Assembly: GCA_018267955.1 (NCBI GenBank)
Contig: JAFDXL010000008.1
Coordinates: 1-64,000 of the forward strand
DNA length: 64,000 nt
From: Bacteroidota bacterium
GTDB lineage: Bacteria; Bacteroidota; Bacteroidia; Chitinophagales; Chitinophagaceae
Direction: 5' to 3'
Part shown: piece by piece, positions 17,102-25,421 of the stretch
Layout of the letters: every line of letters begins with the position of its first letter
How positions within the stretch are numbered: position 1 is the stretch's first letter
Position numbers and translations under genes: made by a program
The notes under the pieces: model-generated
What the model was told of the DNA's origin: nothing
The model's input: the letters and a program-made list of their open reading frames with translations, nothing else
The model's database searches: none

Positions 17102-18190
17102 ATGACACAGGAATACCTGAAGGAGATGCGCGAGCGGGTGCAACACCTCAATCGCTTTCTTAAAATTGATGACCGCAACGCCAAAATAGAAAATGACCGC
17201 AGCCTTACGCTTGCCCCCGGCTTTTGGGATGACAATGCGCGTGCTACGGGTATCTTAAAAGAGATCAAGATCAATAAATATTGGGTAGATCTTTATGAGC
17301 AGGCAAATACTGCTGTGGAAGATTTTGCCATCCTTTTTGAATTCTGGAAAGAAGGTTCTGCTACAGAAGAAGAAACAAAAGAAGCTTACGATAAAGCGCT
17401 GAAAACGCTTGATGACCTGGAATTCAAATCTACGCTCAACGAGCCGGAAGATGAGATGCACGGGGTTATGGTGATCAACTCAGGCGCCGGTGGTACAGAA
17501 AGCCAGGACTGGGCAGAAATGCTGTTACGCATGTATCGTATGTATGGCGAAAAACAGGGCTGGAAAGTTTCAGAGATAGATGTGCAGTATGGCGATGGTG
17601 CAGGTATCAAACAAGCTACTATAGAATTTGATGGTGAATTCTCTTACGGCCTTTTGAAGGCAGAAAGTGGAGTACACCGCCTGGTGCGTATATCCCCATT
17701 CGACTCCAATGCCCGCAGGCATACATCTTTTGCTTCGGTATTCGTTTATCCGCTGGTGGATGATAGTATCGAGATACAGGTAAACCCTGCCGACCTGGAA
17801 TGGGAATTTTATCGGGCTGGTGGTAAAGGTGGGCAGAACGTAAATAAGGTAGAGACTGCTGTGCGTTTGAAGCATATCCCCAGTGGCATTATAGTGGAAT
17901 GTCAGCAGGCACGTACACAAGGCGAGAACCGTGAGAAAGCATTGACCATGTTAAAGAGCCGCTTGTACGAAGAAGAACTGCGCAAACGTGAAGAATTGAA
18001 AAATGCTGCTAACAGTAGCAAAAAGAAAATAGAGTGGGGCTCCCAGATACGTTCTTATGTATTCCATCCGTATAAGATGATCAAAGATCACCGTACGGAT
18101 TACGAAGTAGGTAACGTAGGCCCCGTTATGGATGGCGAAATAGATGACTTCATCAAGGCATACCTGATGATGATGAAAGAAGAAGTATAA
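17102..18190 (+). CDS. prfB: Peptide chain release factor 2
   Basis: RF2 recognises UGA and UAA stop codons and triggers release of the finished protein. The 362-residue protein has the codon-recognition tripeptide SPF (198-200) and the catalytic GGQ (243-245, in [16 protein letters not shown]). In many bacteria a programmed +1 frameshift at an in-frame TGA near codon 25 controls prfB. Here the corresponding stretch ([14 protein letters not shown]) is open, with CTT-AAA in place of CTT-TGA, so the gene is one continuous frame. The next gene starts 10 bp later. Confidence 0.97.
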   Translation: MTQEYLKEMRERVQHLNRFLKIDDRNAKIENDRSLTLAPGFWDDNARATGILKEIKINKYWVDLYEQANTAVEDFAILFEFWKEGSATEEETKEAYDKALKTLDDLEFKSTLNEPEDEMHGVMVINSGAGGTESQDWAEMLLRMYRMYGEKQGWKVSEIDVQYGDGAGIKQATIEFDGEFSYGLLKAESGVHRLVRISPFDSNARRHTSFASVFVYPLVDDSIEIQVNPADLEWEFYRAGGKGGQNVNKVETAVRLKHIPSGIIVECQQARTQGENREKALTMLKSRLYEEELRKREELKNAANSSKKKIEWGSQIRSYVFHPYKMIKDHRTDYEVGNVGPVMDGEIDDFIKAYLMMMKEEV

Positions 18191-18200
18191 AACTATTAGT

Positions 18201-19976
18201 ATGGCAGAAGCACCAAAAGCAAATCCTCCCAAACCTAAGCTCGCAAGCGGGCTGAAGCGCCTGTTTACATTTGCAGCGCCTTATAAGCGTGGATTCTTTT
18301 TTGCCATATTCATGTCGATCATACTGGCTGTTCTTACACCATTACGCCCTTACCTGATACAGTTATCGGTAGATAAATACATCAGCAACAGTTTGTTGCA
18401 GGGGCTTATCACAGTGAGCATCATTCAGTTGGTTGCCCTGCTGCTGGAAAGTGGATTGCGATTCTGGTTTCTATATCGCATTAGCTGGCTTGGGCAAAGC
18501 GTGGTGAATGATATGCGTAAGATCACGTTCAGGAAAATATTGTTTCAGAACATAGGCTTCTATGATCGCACGCCTATAGGTACACTTACTACACGCACCA
18601 TCAATGATATTGAAGCGGTAAATGATGTTTTCTCAGAAGGTATCATATCCATCATGGCCGATCTGCTGACCATCATTTCCATCATGATCGTCATGTTCAT
18701 TACGGATTGGAAGCTTACGCTGGTTTGTTTGATACCGTTTCCTTTACTTATTGTCGCTACCTACTATTTTAAGGAAAGTGTAAACAAATCATTTCAGCGG
18801 GTGCGTAACGCGGTTGCCGCGCTCAACGCGTTTGTGCAGGAACACATCACGGGCATATACATTGTACAGGCTTTTGCGGCAGAGAGCCGTGAAATGGGTA
18901 AATTTAGGAATATTAATAAAGAACATCGTAACGCTAATATCAAAGCCATCTTTGCCTACTCCGTGTTTTTCCCGATAGTGGAAATAATACTGGCATTGTC
19001 TATGGGCTTGCTGGTATGGTATGGTGCAGGCAGGATGCTGCACTATGAGGTTACCCCCGGTATTGTTATAGCATTTGTAATGTACCTCAACCTGTTGTTT
19101 CGTCCCCTGCGTATGATGGCCGATAAGTTTAATGTACTGCAAATGGGTATGATCGCATCAGAGCGTGTCTTTACAGTTTTAGATAGCGAAGAGAACCTAA
19201 AAGGCAATGGTGAATATCACCCGCAACAGATTGCGGGCAAGGTAGAGTTTAAAGATGTACACTTCAGCTACAATCCCGGTGTGCCGGTATTGAAGGGTGT
19301 TTCGTTCGAGATACCTGCCGGTAAAACAATGGCGGTTGTGGGCCATACAGGTGCAGGTAAAACATCTATCATCAGCATACTCAACAGGCTATACGAAATA
19401 GAAAGTGGCAAGATATTAATAGATGATCGCGAGCTGCAGGATTATGACGTCTATAGCCTCCGTGAGCATATTGGTATCGTCTTGCAGGACGTGTTTCTGT
19501 TTAGTGGTACTATATATGAAAACATTACGCTACGCAATAGTAATATCCCATTGTCAAAAGTAGAGGAAGTGTGTAAGCTGCTGGATATTCATGATTTTAT
19601 ACAACGGCTTCCCGGTGGTTACAACTTCAATGTAATGGAGCGCGGTAATACTTTGTCGCAAGGACAAAGGCAACTTTTGTCTTTTGCGCGTGCATTGTTA
19701 TACAATCCATCCATTCTCATTCTTGATGAGGCAACCTCTTCAGTAGATAGCGAAAGTGAGCAACTGATACAAAAAGCAATAGATACACTGATACAGGGCC
19801 GTACTTCTATAGTGATTGCCCATCGCTTGTCTACCATCCGCAAAGCCGATCAGATAATCGTAATGGACAAAGGCCGTATTACAGAACGTGGTAACCACCA
19901 GTCGTTGATGGCCTCACAGGGTGAATATTATAAGCTATACACTGCAGTAGAAAAGGAAAAAGAAAAGATGCTATGA
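18201..19976 (+). CDS. ABC exporter, fused permease-ATPase (MsbA-like)
   Basis: A half-size exporter of 591 residues that would work as a homodimer in the inner membrane. Six helices lie in the first ~320 residues, followed by an ATPase domain with Walker A GHTGAGKTSI, Q-loop VLQDVFLFSGTI, signature LSQGQRQLLSFARALL, Walker B ILILDEATSSVD and the H-loop IAHRLSTI. This family includes MsbA-type lipid flippases and drug exporters; sequence alone does not decide. It follows prfB by 10 bp and is likely cotranscribed. Confidence 0.93.
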   Translation: MAEAPKANPPKPKLASGLKRLFTFAAPYKRGFFFAIFMSIILAVLTPLRPYLIQLSVDKYISNSLLQGLITVSIIQLVALLLESGLRFWFLYRISWLGQSVVNDMRKITFRKILFQNIGFYDRTPIGTLTTRTINDIEAVNDVFSEGIISIMADLLTIISIMIVMFITDWKLTLVCLIPFPLLIVATYYFKESVNKSFQRVRNAVAALNAFVQEHITGIYIVQAFAAESREMGKFRNINKEHRNANIKAIFAYSVFFPIVEIILALSMGLLVWYGAGRMLHYEVTPGIVIAFVMYLNLLFRPLRMMADKFNVLQMGMIASERVFTVLDSEENLKGNGEYHPQQIAGKVEFKDVHFSYNPGVPVLKGVSFEIPAGKTMAVVGHTGAGKTSIISILNRLYEIESGKILIDDRELQDYDVYSLREHIGIVLQDVFLFSGTIYENITLRNSNIPLSKVEEVCKLLDIHDFIQRLPGGYNFNVMERGNTLSQGQRQLLSFARALLYNPSILILDEATSSVDSESEQLIQKAIDTLIQGRTSIVIAHRLSTIRKADQIIVMDKGRITERGNHQSLMASQGEYYKLYTAVEKEKEKML

Positions 19977-19981
19977 TTCTA

Positions 19982-20452
19982 TTATTCAAAAATCAATTTT
20001 CCCATCTGATCTTTAAATGAATTTGCGTCTGCTTCTGAGGCAAAAGCAGAAAATGGTACATACAAAAAGGATGCTGCGTTTAAATATATCAGACAACACT
20101 CATTCATTTTCGTTATTCCAATAATTCGGTCATATAAGACTTCTGATTTACTTCCATCTTCCATATTTACCATTATCCTATCTTCTTCAAAAATCAGTTG
20201 TCTCTTTAGATAAACATTTCTGTTCTTTTTATTTCTAGTCCATCTATAATAGTAACCCAACATAACTGCTATATACGCGAAGTAGATAAAAATTATAAAA
20301 TTAGCTAGTGTGTTTTTATTATAGTTTAGAATGGTCATTAGTACGAGCACGAGATTGAAAAGGTGTATCAATTTCCTTTTTCTGAATTCTATTTTTAGAA
20401 TAATCTTTAAATATTCGTTTCGAGTTAACGCAAATACTTTAGTCTTAATCAC
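19982..20452 (-). CDS. YcxB-like membrane protein
   Basis: A 156-residue protein with two close membrane helices (about residues 31-48 and 51-70). A YcxB-like C-terminal domain follows, with FEEDRIMVNMEDGSKSEVLY and YVPFSAFASEADANSFKDQM. The function of the family is unknown. The start is GTG at 20452. The gene is visibly richer in A and T than its neighbours and stands alone, converging on the exporter gene with a 5-bp gap, so a recent arrival is possible. Confidence 0.7.
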   Translation of the reverse strand: MIKTKVFALTRNEYLKIILKIEFRKRKLIHLFNLVLVLMTILNYNKNTLANFIIFIYFAYIAVMLGYYYRWTRNKKNRNVYLKRQLIFEEDRIMVNMEDGSKSEVLYDRIIGITKMNECCLIYLNAASFLYVPFSAFASEADANSFKDQMGKLIFE

Positions 20453-20503
20453 TTCAATACCGTTTACGTATTAATAATACCATATTTAGCGGGATAAATA
20501 AAA

Positions 20504-20534
20504 TTTGCGTAACCGATCAGTTACACTATATTTG
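20504..20534 (+). promoter_or_regulatory. Promoter of the ArsR-SRPBCC-VOC operon
   Basis: TTTG (20504-20507), a 19-bp spacer, then TATATTTG (20527-20534) is an exact Bacteroidota promoter, 20 bp before the ArsR start codon. Two matching palindromes overlap it. Confidence 0.85.
20509..20524. promoter_or_regulatory. Upstream ArsR operator candidate
   Basis: GTAACCGATCAGTTAC is an imperfect palindrome filling the spacer between the -33 and -7 boxes. It shares the half-site GTAACCG with the second copy 25 bp downstream. Confidence 0.65.
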
Positions 20535-20549
20535 TAACCGAACGGTTAT
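20534..20549. promoter_or_regulatory. Downstream ArsR operator candidate
   Basis: GTAACCGAACGGTTAT is a near-perfect palindrome (GTAACCG/CGGTTAT) that starts on the last base of the -7 box and covers the expected transcription start. A protein bound here would block initiation. Confidence 0.65.
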
Positions 20550-20554
20550 TAAAT

Positions 20555-20878
20555 ATGAGACGAGACGTATTCCAGGCCATAGCAGACCCTACAAGACGGG
20601 AGATCATAAATCTGCTGGCCCATAAAGAACTAAATCTAAACGAAGTTGCAGGCCAATTCAATATCAGCAGGCCCGCTATCAGCAAGCATATAAAGATCCT
20701 TACAGAATGTGGCCTCGTGGTAATAACGCAAACGGGTAGGGAGCGCTATTGTAAAGCGGAAGTCAATAAGCTGAAGGAAGTGTATGATTGGGTAGCTCAC
20801 TACAGCAATTTCTGGGATAAGAAATTGAATGCATTGGCTTCATTCCTTGAAACTGAAAAGAAACAAAAACGTAAATAA
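20555..20878 (+). CDS. ArsR-family transcriptional repressor
   Basis: A 107-residue winged helix-turn-helix protein with the family opening VFQAIADPTRREIINLLA and a recognition region NEVAGQFNISRPAISKHIKI (about residues 33-52), then the wing GRERYCKAEVNKL. No cysteine pair for metal sensing is evident. It leads a three-gene run with SRPBCC and VOC genes; ArsR plus AHSA1-type SRPBCC is a very common pair. Two palindromes over its own promoter indicate autoregulation. Confidence 0.93.
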   Translation: MRRDVFQAIADPTRREIINLLAHKELNLNEVAGQFNISRPAISKHIKILTECGLVVITQTGRERYCKAEVNKLKEVYDWVAHYSNFWDKKLNALASFLETEKKQKRK

Positions 20879-20900
20879 TAACAATTTTTAAACCACGGTT

Positions 20901-21341
20901 ATGACAAACCAATCCAATGCACCTGTAATTAAGGAAGTTCTGCTGGATGCCCCTGCGCAAAAAGTATGGGAGGCCATCACAGACAAAAAGAAAATGAAAG
21001 AATGGTATTTCGATGTTTCTGATTTTAAACCAGAAGTAGGTTTTGAATTCACCTTCGAAGGTGGTGATCCCCAAGGTGATATTTATGTGCACTTGTGTAA
21101 AGTAACAGAAGTAATTCCCGGCAGGAAGCTGGTACATAGCTGGCGCTATGAGGGTTATGAGGGTAACTCCTTTGTATCATGGGAACTGTTTCCCGAAGGA
21201 GATAAAACCAAACTCGTTTTAACACATACCGGGCTGGATACATTCCCTGCTGACAACAAGGCCTTCGCTCGTGAGAATTTCAACATGGGTTGGACAGAGA
21301 TCACCGGAACAAACCTGCCTCAATATTTAGCCAAAAATTAA
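20901..21341 (+). CDS. SRPBCC (AHSA1-like) domain protein
   Basis: A 146-residue single-domain protein of the START/Bet v 1 hydrophobic-pocket fold. It opens IKEVLLDAPAQKVWEAITDK and carries WYFDVSDFKPEVGFEFTFEG and the C-terminal helix ENFNMGWTEITGTNLPQYL, typical of the AHSA1 (activator of Hsp90 ATPase) branch. The ligand is unknown. It is 22 bp after the ArsR gene and shares its promoter. Confidence 0.9.
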   Translation: MTNQSNAPVIKEVLLDAPAQKVWEAITDKKKMKEWYFDVSDFKPEVGFEFTFEGGDPQGDIYVHLCKVTEVIPGRKLVHSWRYEGYEGNSFVSWELFPEGDKTKLVLTHTGLDTFPADNKAFARENFNMGWTEITGTNLPQYLAKN

Positions 21342-21352
21342 TCGATATAAAC

Positions 21353-21730
21353 ATGAAAATTACAATGACCAGTGTATCGGTAAACAACCCGATAGAAGCT
21401 TTCAAATTTTATACAGAGGTACTGGGGTTTCAGCAATACCTGTTTATGCCCGAGGCTTACCTGGCTATCGTTGTATCTCCTGAACAGCCTGAAGGAACAA
21501 CACTATTATTGGAACCACGCGGTAACTACGGCTCCAAGGAATACTATGACGGCATCTATAATACAGGCCTCCCCGTTATAGTAATGGGTGTAGACGATAT
21601 AAATGCAGAATATGAAAAGCTGAAAGAGAAAGGTGTAGTGTTTAAGCATCCTCCTAAGCAGGAACCATGGGGTATTGGTACCATCTTTGATGATACCTGT
21701 GGTAACTGGATACAGCTAGCACAACGATAA
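21353..21730 (+). CDS. VOC (glyoxalase/bleomycin-resistance) family protein
   Basis: A 125-residue protein built of paired beta-alpha-beta modules: MTSVSVNNPIEAFKFYTEVL at the start and KHPPKQEPWGIGTIFDDTCG before GNWIQLAQR at the end. Members are metal-dependent enzymes or drug-binding proteins; this one cannot be assigned further. I chose ATG 21353, 11 bp after the SRPBCC stop. A longer frame starting at 21290 would overlap the upstream gene by 52 bp with no family match. Confidence 0.88.
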   Translation: MKITMTSVSVNNPIEAFKFYTEVLGFQQYLFMPEAYLAIVVSPEQPEGTTLLLEPRGNYGSKEYYDGIYNTGLPVIVMGVDDINAEYEKLKEKGVVFKHPPKQEPWGIGTIFDDTCGNWIQLAQR

Positions 21731-21763
21731 AATAAAAGCCCGGTATTACCGGGCTTTTATTTT
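21729..21763. terminator. Bidirectional terminator
   Basis: AAAATAAAAGCCCGGTA and its complement, separated by one base. It overlaps the VOC stop codon and lies 15 bp beyond the hydrolase stop on the other strand, so it ends both convergent operons. Confidence 0.9.
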
Positions 21764-21778
21764 AGATTAAGGAGAAAA

Positions 21779-23185
21779 TTATTTTACGTTCTTATCTAAC
21801 CAATCACTAACGGTGCTGAGTGCTTTTGGAGATATGGTTTGATCAAGTGTGCCGTATTCAGTTACAGTACATTTATTACATTCCTGGAAAAGGTGATTCA
21901 ATCCTTCCAGTTCTACAACGTCATATTTCTTTGATTTGCTTTTAGCAAGCGATTGCCTGATGCTTTCGAGATTGCTTTTGGGCAGTACTTGTATATCCTT
22001 GCTACCATTGATCGCTAGTACTTTGCATTTAAGATTTTGCAGCGTCGGCTGTGGATCGTACTTCAGGAAGTACATAAACCATTTGTCATTATATACCTCC
22101 ACAAAATCATCTATGAACTTTGTGCGCGCGCTATCAGTAGTCCCAACTACTTCTATAGATCCGGGTTTAGCTACTTTTAACCACGCTTTCATCACTTCAT
22201 TCATTTTATTGCGTGCATCAGCTTCAGATGTGCCTGTTATAAGTGACTGCTCAAATCCACGATATAGCTTGCGATAGTCAGCTATGATGCCTGCAGGCAT
22301 TCCTTCCGATTCAAACGAGGCAGCTGCCTGGTCTTCCATCAGTTCATATATTTTCACGCCGGGGCCGGCTTCCAGTATGATGAAGTCAATATCACTCCTG
22401 CTGGTAGCAACCATAGGCGCTATCATACCACCTTCGCTATGGCCCATGATGCCTATCTTTTTCGGGTTCACTTCCTTGCGCGATTTTAGATAGTCGATAG
22501 CGGCACTGGCATCTTTTGCATAGTCAGCAGATGTAGCATTCTTCCTGCTACCGGTTGTCTTACCTACACCGCGGTCATCTACACGTAGCACGATATAGCC
22601 TTTGTTGGTAAGGTAATCTGCTATTACAGCAAATGGTTTATGCCCCGCAAGTTCTTCATTCCTGTTTTGTGCTCCTGAACCCGTTACCAGTAATAGTGCA
22701 GGCTTGGTTCCCGGTGTGCGTGGTATCGTAATGGTGCCACCATAAGTAATGCTTTTATCTGCATTGGTAAAGCTCACATCTTCGCTTTCATACTGGAAAG
22801 GTGGTATAGGCGTTTGTGGTCTTACAACCTCAGAAGGTTTTTCGGTCTTGGCAAGATCCAATGGTAAGGTCATTCCGTTTTGATGCCATACACCATTAAT
22901 AACTTCACTATTCAGCTTGCCTTCGTAGTTGGCATTAGGGCCTGCAGAAAAGAATACACTATCACCTTTTAGCTGAACCGCTCCTATCGGTATATTAGAT
23001 ACTCCCTGGTCAGGGCTGGATAGCAAGCCTGAGTACTTGCCATCTACTTCTTCTACTTTTAATACCATGCGAAGGGTCATGCTGCCTGCATCTAATTTTC
23101 CTTCCCAGTTGCCGGGCAGTTTGCTTTGTGCGTTTGCTGACAAGGCGATGGCTATCAATGCAGCTATGCTTAATGCTTGTTTCAT
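21779..23185 (-). CDS. Secreted alpha/beta hydrolase
   Basis: A 468-residue protein with a signal peptide (IALSANAQ, first ~20 residues), so probably periplasmic. A small beta domain (residues 25-110) precedes an alpha/beta-hydrolase domain with the nucleophile elbow GIMGHSEGG (Ser250), RVDDRGVGKTTGSRK upstream of it and the likely catalytic His in VELEGLNHLFQ near residue 435. Related proteins are esterases or acyl-peptidases; the substrate is unknown. It is the third gene of an sdpR-sdpI-hydrolase run, 5 bp after sdpI. Confidence 0.88.
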   Translation of the reverse strand: MKQALSIAALIAIALSANAQSKLPGNWEGKLDAGSMTLRMVLKVEEVDGKYSGLLSSPDQGVSNIPIGAVQLKGDSVFFSAGPNANYEGKLNSEVINGVWHQNGMTLPLDLAKTEKPSEVVRPQTPIPPFQYESEDVSFTNADKSITYGGTITIPRTPGTKPALLLVTGSGAQNRNEELAGHKPFAVIADYLTNKGYIVLRVDDRGVGKTTGSRKNATSADYAKDASAAIDYLKSRKEVNPKKIGIMGHSEGGMIAPMVATSRSDIDFIILEAGPGVKIYELMEDQAAASFESEGMPAGIIADYRKLYRGFEQSLITGTSEADARNKMNEVMKAWLKVAKPGSIEVVGTTDSARTKFIDDFVEVYNDKWFMYFLKYDPQPTLQNLKCKVLAINGSKDIQVLPKSNLESIRQSLAKSKSKKYDVVELEGLNHLFQECNKCTVTEYGTLDQTISPKALSTVSDWLDKNVK

Positions 23186-23190
23186 AAAGG

Positions 23191-23856
23191 TTATGATTGC
23201 GTATTTGAAGATTGTTTTTTCTTAAAAAGTATAAATGAGTAGGCTATGGGTATAAGTACCATTATCCCTATTATTATCTGCATTAGAATTGCACCGGTTT
23301 CAGCAGAAACTGCCAGTGACAAAAGCGTTATGAGTATACCGCCGGCAAACCATATGGTGCCGGCCAGCCTGTGTGTTTTCTTCCAGTTGTCTTCGTCATG
23401 CAGTGTCCATGGTATACGTATGCCTACAAAATAATTGGGTTTCACACTATGCATATAGTTGCCGAGAAATATAAACATTAAGCCCATGAGTGGCAATAAC
23501 GCTTTGTCTGCGATCTTTTTATCCGGATTCAGCCCGCTTATAATAATAACAATGTTTAGCGCCGTCAAAAATATGGTCATCCCTGTTGCTATCTTGTTAA
23601 ATACTGCTGCCCGATCTGCTGTAGCTCTTTTGGGGTCTATTTTTTCAATATTCACCAACAGTAGGTACATCCCAATGTTCAACACGCACATAAAACCTAT
23701 CAAGCCCATAAATCCGGCCCTGCTGCTCCACCCATTTGCATTGCCATGTAAGTCAAAATGTGTCGGTACTTCTGCCGGTATATGATTCCATTGCATGCCA
23801 ACGTAAACAAGGGGCACAAGGGCCAATAACAATAAAAGAATGTCTTTTAGTTTCAT
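23191..23856 (-). CDS. SdpI-family membrane protein
   Basis: A 221-residue integral membrane protein with about six helices. It has the DUF1648 segment near the start (HIPAEVPTHFDLHGNANGW) and the SdpI region FVGIRIPWTLHDEDNWKKTH, GTIWFAGGILI. In Bacillus subtilis SdpI gives immunity to the SdpC toxin and signals to the repressor SdpR. Here the repressor gene is 12 bp upstream but no toxin gene is visible. A stress or antimicrobial-resistance role is an inference from the family. Confidence 0.88.
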   Translation of the reverse strand: MKLKDILLLLLALVPLVYVGMQWNHIPAEVPTHFDLHGNANGWSSRAGFMGLIGFMCVLNIGMYLLLVNIEKIDPKRATADRAAVFNKIATGMTIFLTALNIVIIISGLNPDKKIADKALLPLMGLMFIFLGNYMHSVKPNYFVGIRIPWTLHDEDNWKKTHRLAGTIWFAGGILITLLSLAVSAETGAILMQIIIGIMVLIPIAYSFILFKKKQSSNTQS

Positions 23857-23868
23857 AACGGTTCGATG

Positions 23869-24123
23869 TTATTTTTTGAACTTCATTAGCCATTTCAGGA
23901 ATTCGTCTACAACAGTGGTGTTGAGCGAATAATAGATAAACTGCCCTTGCTTGTCGGCGTCCACCAATTCTGCTTGTTTCAATATATCCAGGTGATGAGA
24001 AATGCTTGGCTTAGATATGTTGAAGTGCTCAGCTATTTCACCGGCAGTCATATCCCTCTTCTTCAGCAATTCCAGTATATCTCGCCTTGTCTGGTCGTTC
24101 AATGCCTTGAACAGTTTGTCCAC
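23869..24123 (-). CDS. SdpR-type ArsR-family autorepressor
   Basis: An 84-residue winged-helix protein: LFKALNDQTRRDILELLKKR, then TAGEIAEHFNISKPSISHHL and a wing GQFIYYSLNTTVVDEFLKWL. The combination with sdpI directly downstream matches the B. subtilis sdpRI pair, where SdpR represses its own operon and is titrated at the membrane by SdpI. The start is GTG at 24123, and an 8-bp palindrome lies 11 bp upstream. Confidence 0.9.
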   Translation of the reverse strand: MDKLFKALNDQTRRDILELLKKRDMTAGEIAEHFNISKPSISHHLDILKQAELVDADKQGQFIYYSLNTTVVDEFLKWLMKFKK

Positions 24124-24134
24124 TGGTAATTAGT

Positions 24135-24156
24135 TATTTAGACAAATATCTAAATA
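24135..24156. promoter_or_regulatory. Operator candidate for the SdpR-type repressor
   Basis: TATTTAGA-CAAATA-TCTAAATA is a perfect inverted repeat with 8-bp arms, 11 bp before the repressor start. Its centre holds GATATTTG on the minus strand, one base off the -7 consensus, so a bound dimer would cover the promoter. Confidence 0.7.
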
Positions 24157-24184
24157 CTTTTCCGCATCTCAAAGCTCATTAACA

Positions 24185-24212
24185 AAAAAGGCTCACCGAA
24201 GTGAACCTTTTT
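24185..24212 (-). terminator. Terminator of fbp
   Basis: AAAAAGG-C-TCAC, loop, GTGA-A-CCTTTTT: a stem with one mismatch, downstream of the fbp stop codon and ending in T residues on the minus strand. Confidence 0.65.
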
Positions 24213-24214
24213 AA

Positions 24215-24263
24215 CTTATTAACCTATTATCTTATTAACCTTTTAACTTATTGCCCTATTACC
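24215..24263. repeat. Three imperfect 16-bp tandem repeats at the end of fbp
   Basis: CTTATTAACCTATTAT, CTTATTAACCTTTTAA and CTTATTGCCCTATTACC follow one another directly. The third overlaps the fbp stop codon, and the array runs up to the terminator. Confidence 0.55.
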
Positions 24264-25281
24264 CTACAACAGCTTTTTCGTTGGCAAATTGCAATGCTTT
24301 CTCCACCAGGTTTTTAGACCCGATGTAGATAGGTACACGCTGGTGCAGTTCTGTTGGCATCACATCCAGTACATCTGCATAGCCTGTGCTGGCAATACCA
24401 CCTGCAGCTTCCACCAGGAAGGCCATAGGGTTGCATTCGTATTGCAGGCGCAGCTTGCCATTCGGATTGCTTTTATCGGCAGGATACATAAAAATGCCGC
24501 CCTTTATAAGCGTGCGGTGCATATCCGCCACCATAGAGCCTATATAACGTTGAGAGTAAGGACGTCCTTCTTCTTTGTTGCTTTCCATGCAATAGTTTAG
24601 GAAGTTGATAGTACCCTCATGGTATTTGCAGGTATTGCCCTGGTTGATGGAATATATTTTTCCTTTTTCACTGCACTTCATGTTCGGGTGCGACAAACAG
24701 AACTCGCCGATGGATGGTTCCAGTGTAAAACCGTTCACGCCCAGTTTAGTAGCATATACCATCATGGTACTGCTGCCGTAGATCACATACCCTGCCGCCA
24801 TCAGCTTGTTGCCCGGTTGCAAAAAATCTTCTTTAGAACATGGTTTGCCCAGTTCGCTTACACGGCGGTAGATAGAAAAGATGGTACCGATAGGTGCATT
24901 TACATCTATATTGGAAGAGCCATCAAGGGGATCAAATAGTACTACGTATTTTGAGTTAACAGAGTATTCATCGTCGAAGCAAATATGGTTGTCATTTTCT
25001 TCAGAAGCTACGCCTGCGCAGTCTGCACTGTTACGCAGTACATTGATGAGCGTTTCATCGGCGTACACGTCCAGCTTCATTTGCTCTTCGCCTTGTACGT
25101 TGGTCGCTCCATGTTTGCCTAGTATATCTACAAGGCCGGCCTTCAGCACTTGTTTGTTTATCAGTTTGCAGGCGAGGCCTATATCCCTTAGCAGGGCAGA
25201 TAGCTCGCCCGTAGCCTGCGGAAATCTTCTTGTTTCCTGGATGGTAAACTCATCCATGGTCATTAACTTCTTCGGATTCAT
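24259..25281 (-). CDS. fbp: Fructose-1,6-bisphosphatase, class 1
   Basis: Hydrolyses fructose-1,6-bisphosphate to fructose-6-phosphate, the committed step of gluconeogenesis, in the cytoplasm. The 340-residue protein has the metal-site motif LFDPLDGSSNID, the substrate segment SQRYIGSMVADMHRTLIKGG and PADKSNPNGKLRLQYECNP, all typical of class 1. I start at ATG 25281 (MNPKKLMTM), which lies 4 nt after a -7 box; an upstream in-frame start at 25329 would precede the promoter. It stands alone with its own terminator. Confidence 0.96.
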   Translation of the reverse strand: MNPKKLMTMDEFTIQETRRFPQATGELSALLRDIGLACKLINKQVLKAGLVDILGKHGATNVQGEEQMKLDVYADETLINVLRNSADCAGVASEENDNHICFDDEYSVNSKYVVLFDPLDGSSNIDVNAPIGTIFSIYRRVSELGKPCSKEDFLQPGNKLMAAGYVIYGSSTMMVYATKLGVNGFTLEPSIGEFCLSHPNMKCSEKGKIYSINQGNTCKYHEGTINFLNYCMESNKEEGRPYSQRYIGSMVADMHRTLIKGGIFMYPADKSNPNGKLRLQYECNPMAFLVEAAGGIASTGYADVLDVMPTELHQRVPIYIGSKNLVEKALQFANEKAVVG

Positions 25282-25285
25282 AACG

Positions 25286-25293
25286 CAAATATA
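25286..25293 (-). promoter_or_regulatory. -7 box of fbp
   Basis: TATATTTG on the minus strand, an exact -7 match, ends 4 nt before the fbp ATG. Transcription would start at or next to the start codon. Confidence 0.65.
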
Positions 25294-25385
25294 ACGATGC
25301 TTGGCGGCAATATATATTTTATTTAACACTACTATGTAGGGCTAAAACTCTTTCTATTTAAACACATTTTTTAGGCATGCTTTAT

Positions 25386-25393
25386 TAACTTTG
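25386..25393 (+). promoter_or_regulatory. -7 box of corA
   Basis: TAACTTTG matches TAnnTTTG and lies 28 bp before the corA ATG. No -33 match is seen. Confidence 0.55.
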
Positions 25394-25421
25394 CACGACA
25401 TTTAAAACCTCGCGGGGTAGT

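Noticed and set aside
21290-21352. Longer start for the VOC gene
   Set aside because: It would overlap the SRPBCC gene by 52 bp and adds residues outside the VOC fold; ATG 21353 fits the family.
23191-24123. A complete Sdp toxin-immunity system
   Set aside because: Only the repressor and SdpI-like genes are present; no sdpC-like toxin frame was found in the neighbourhood.
25282-25329. Longer start for fbp
   Set aside because: The extra codons run through an exact -7 box that ends 4 nt before the ATG at 25281.
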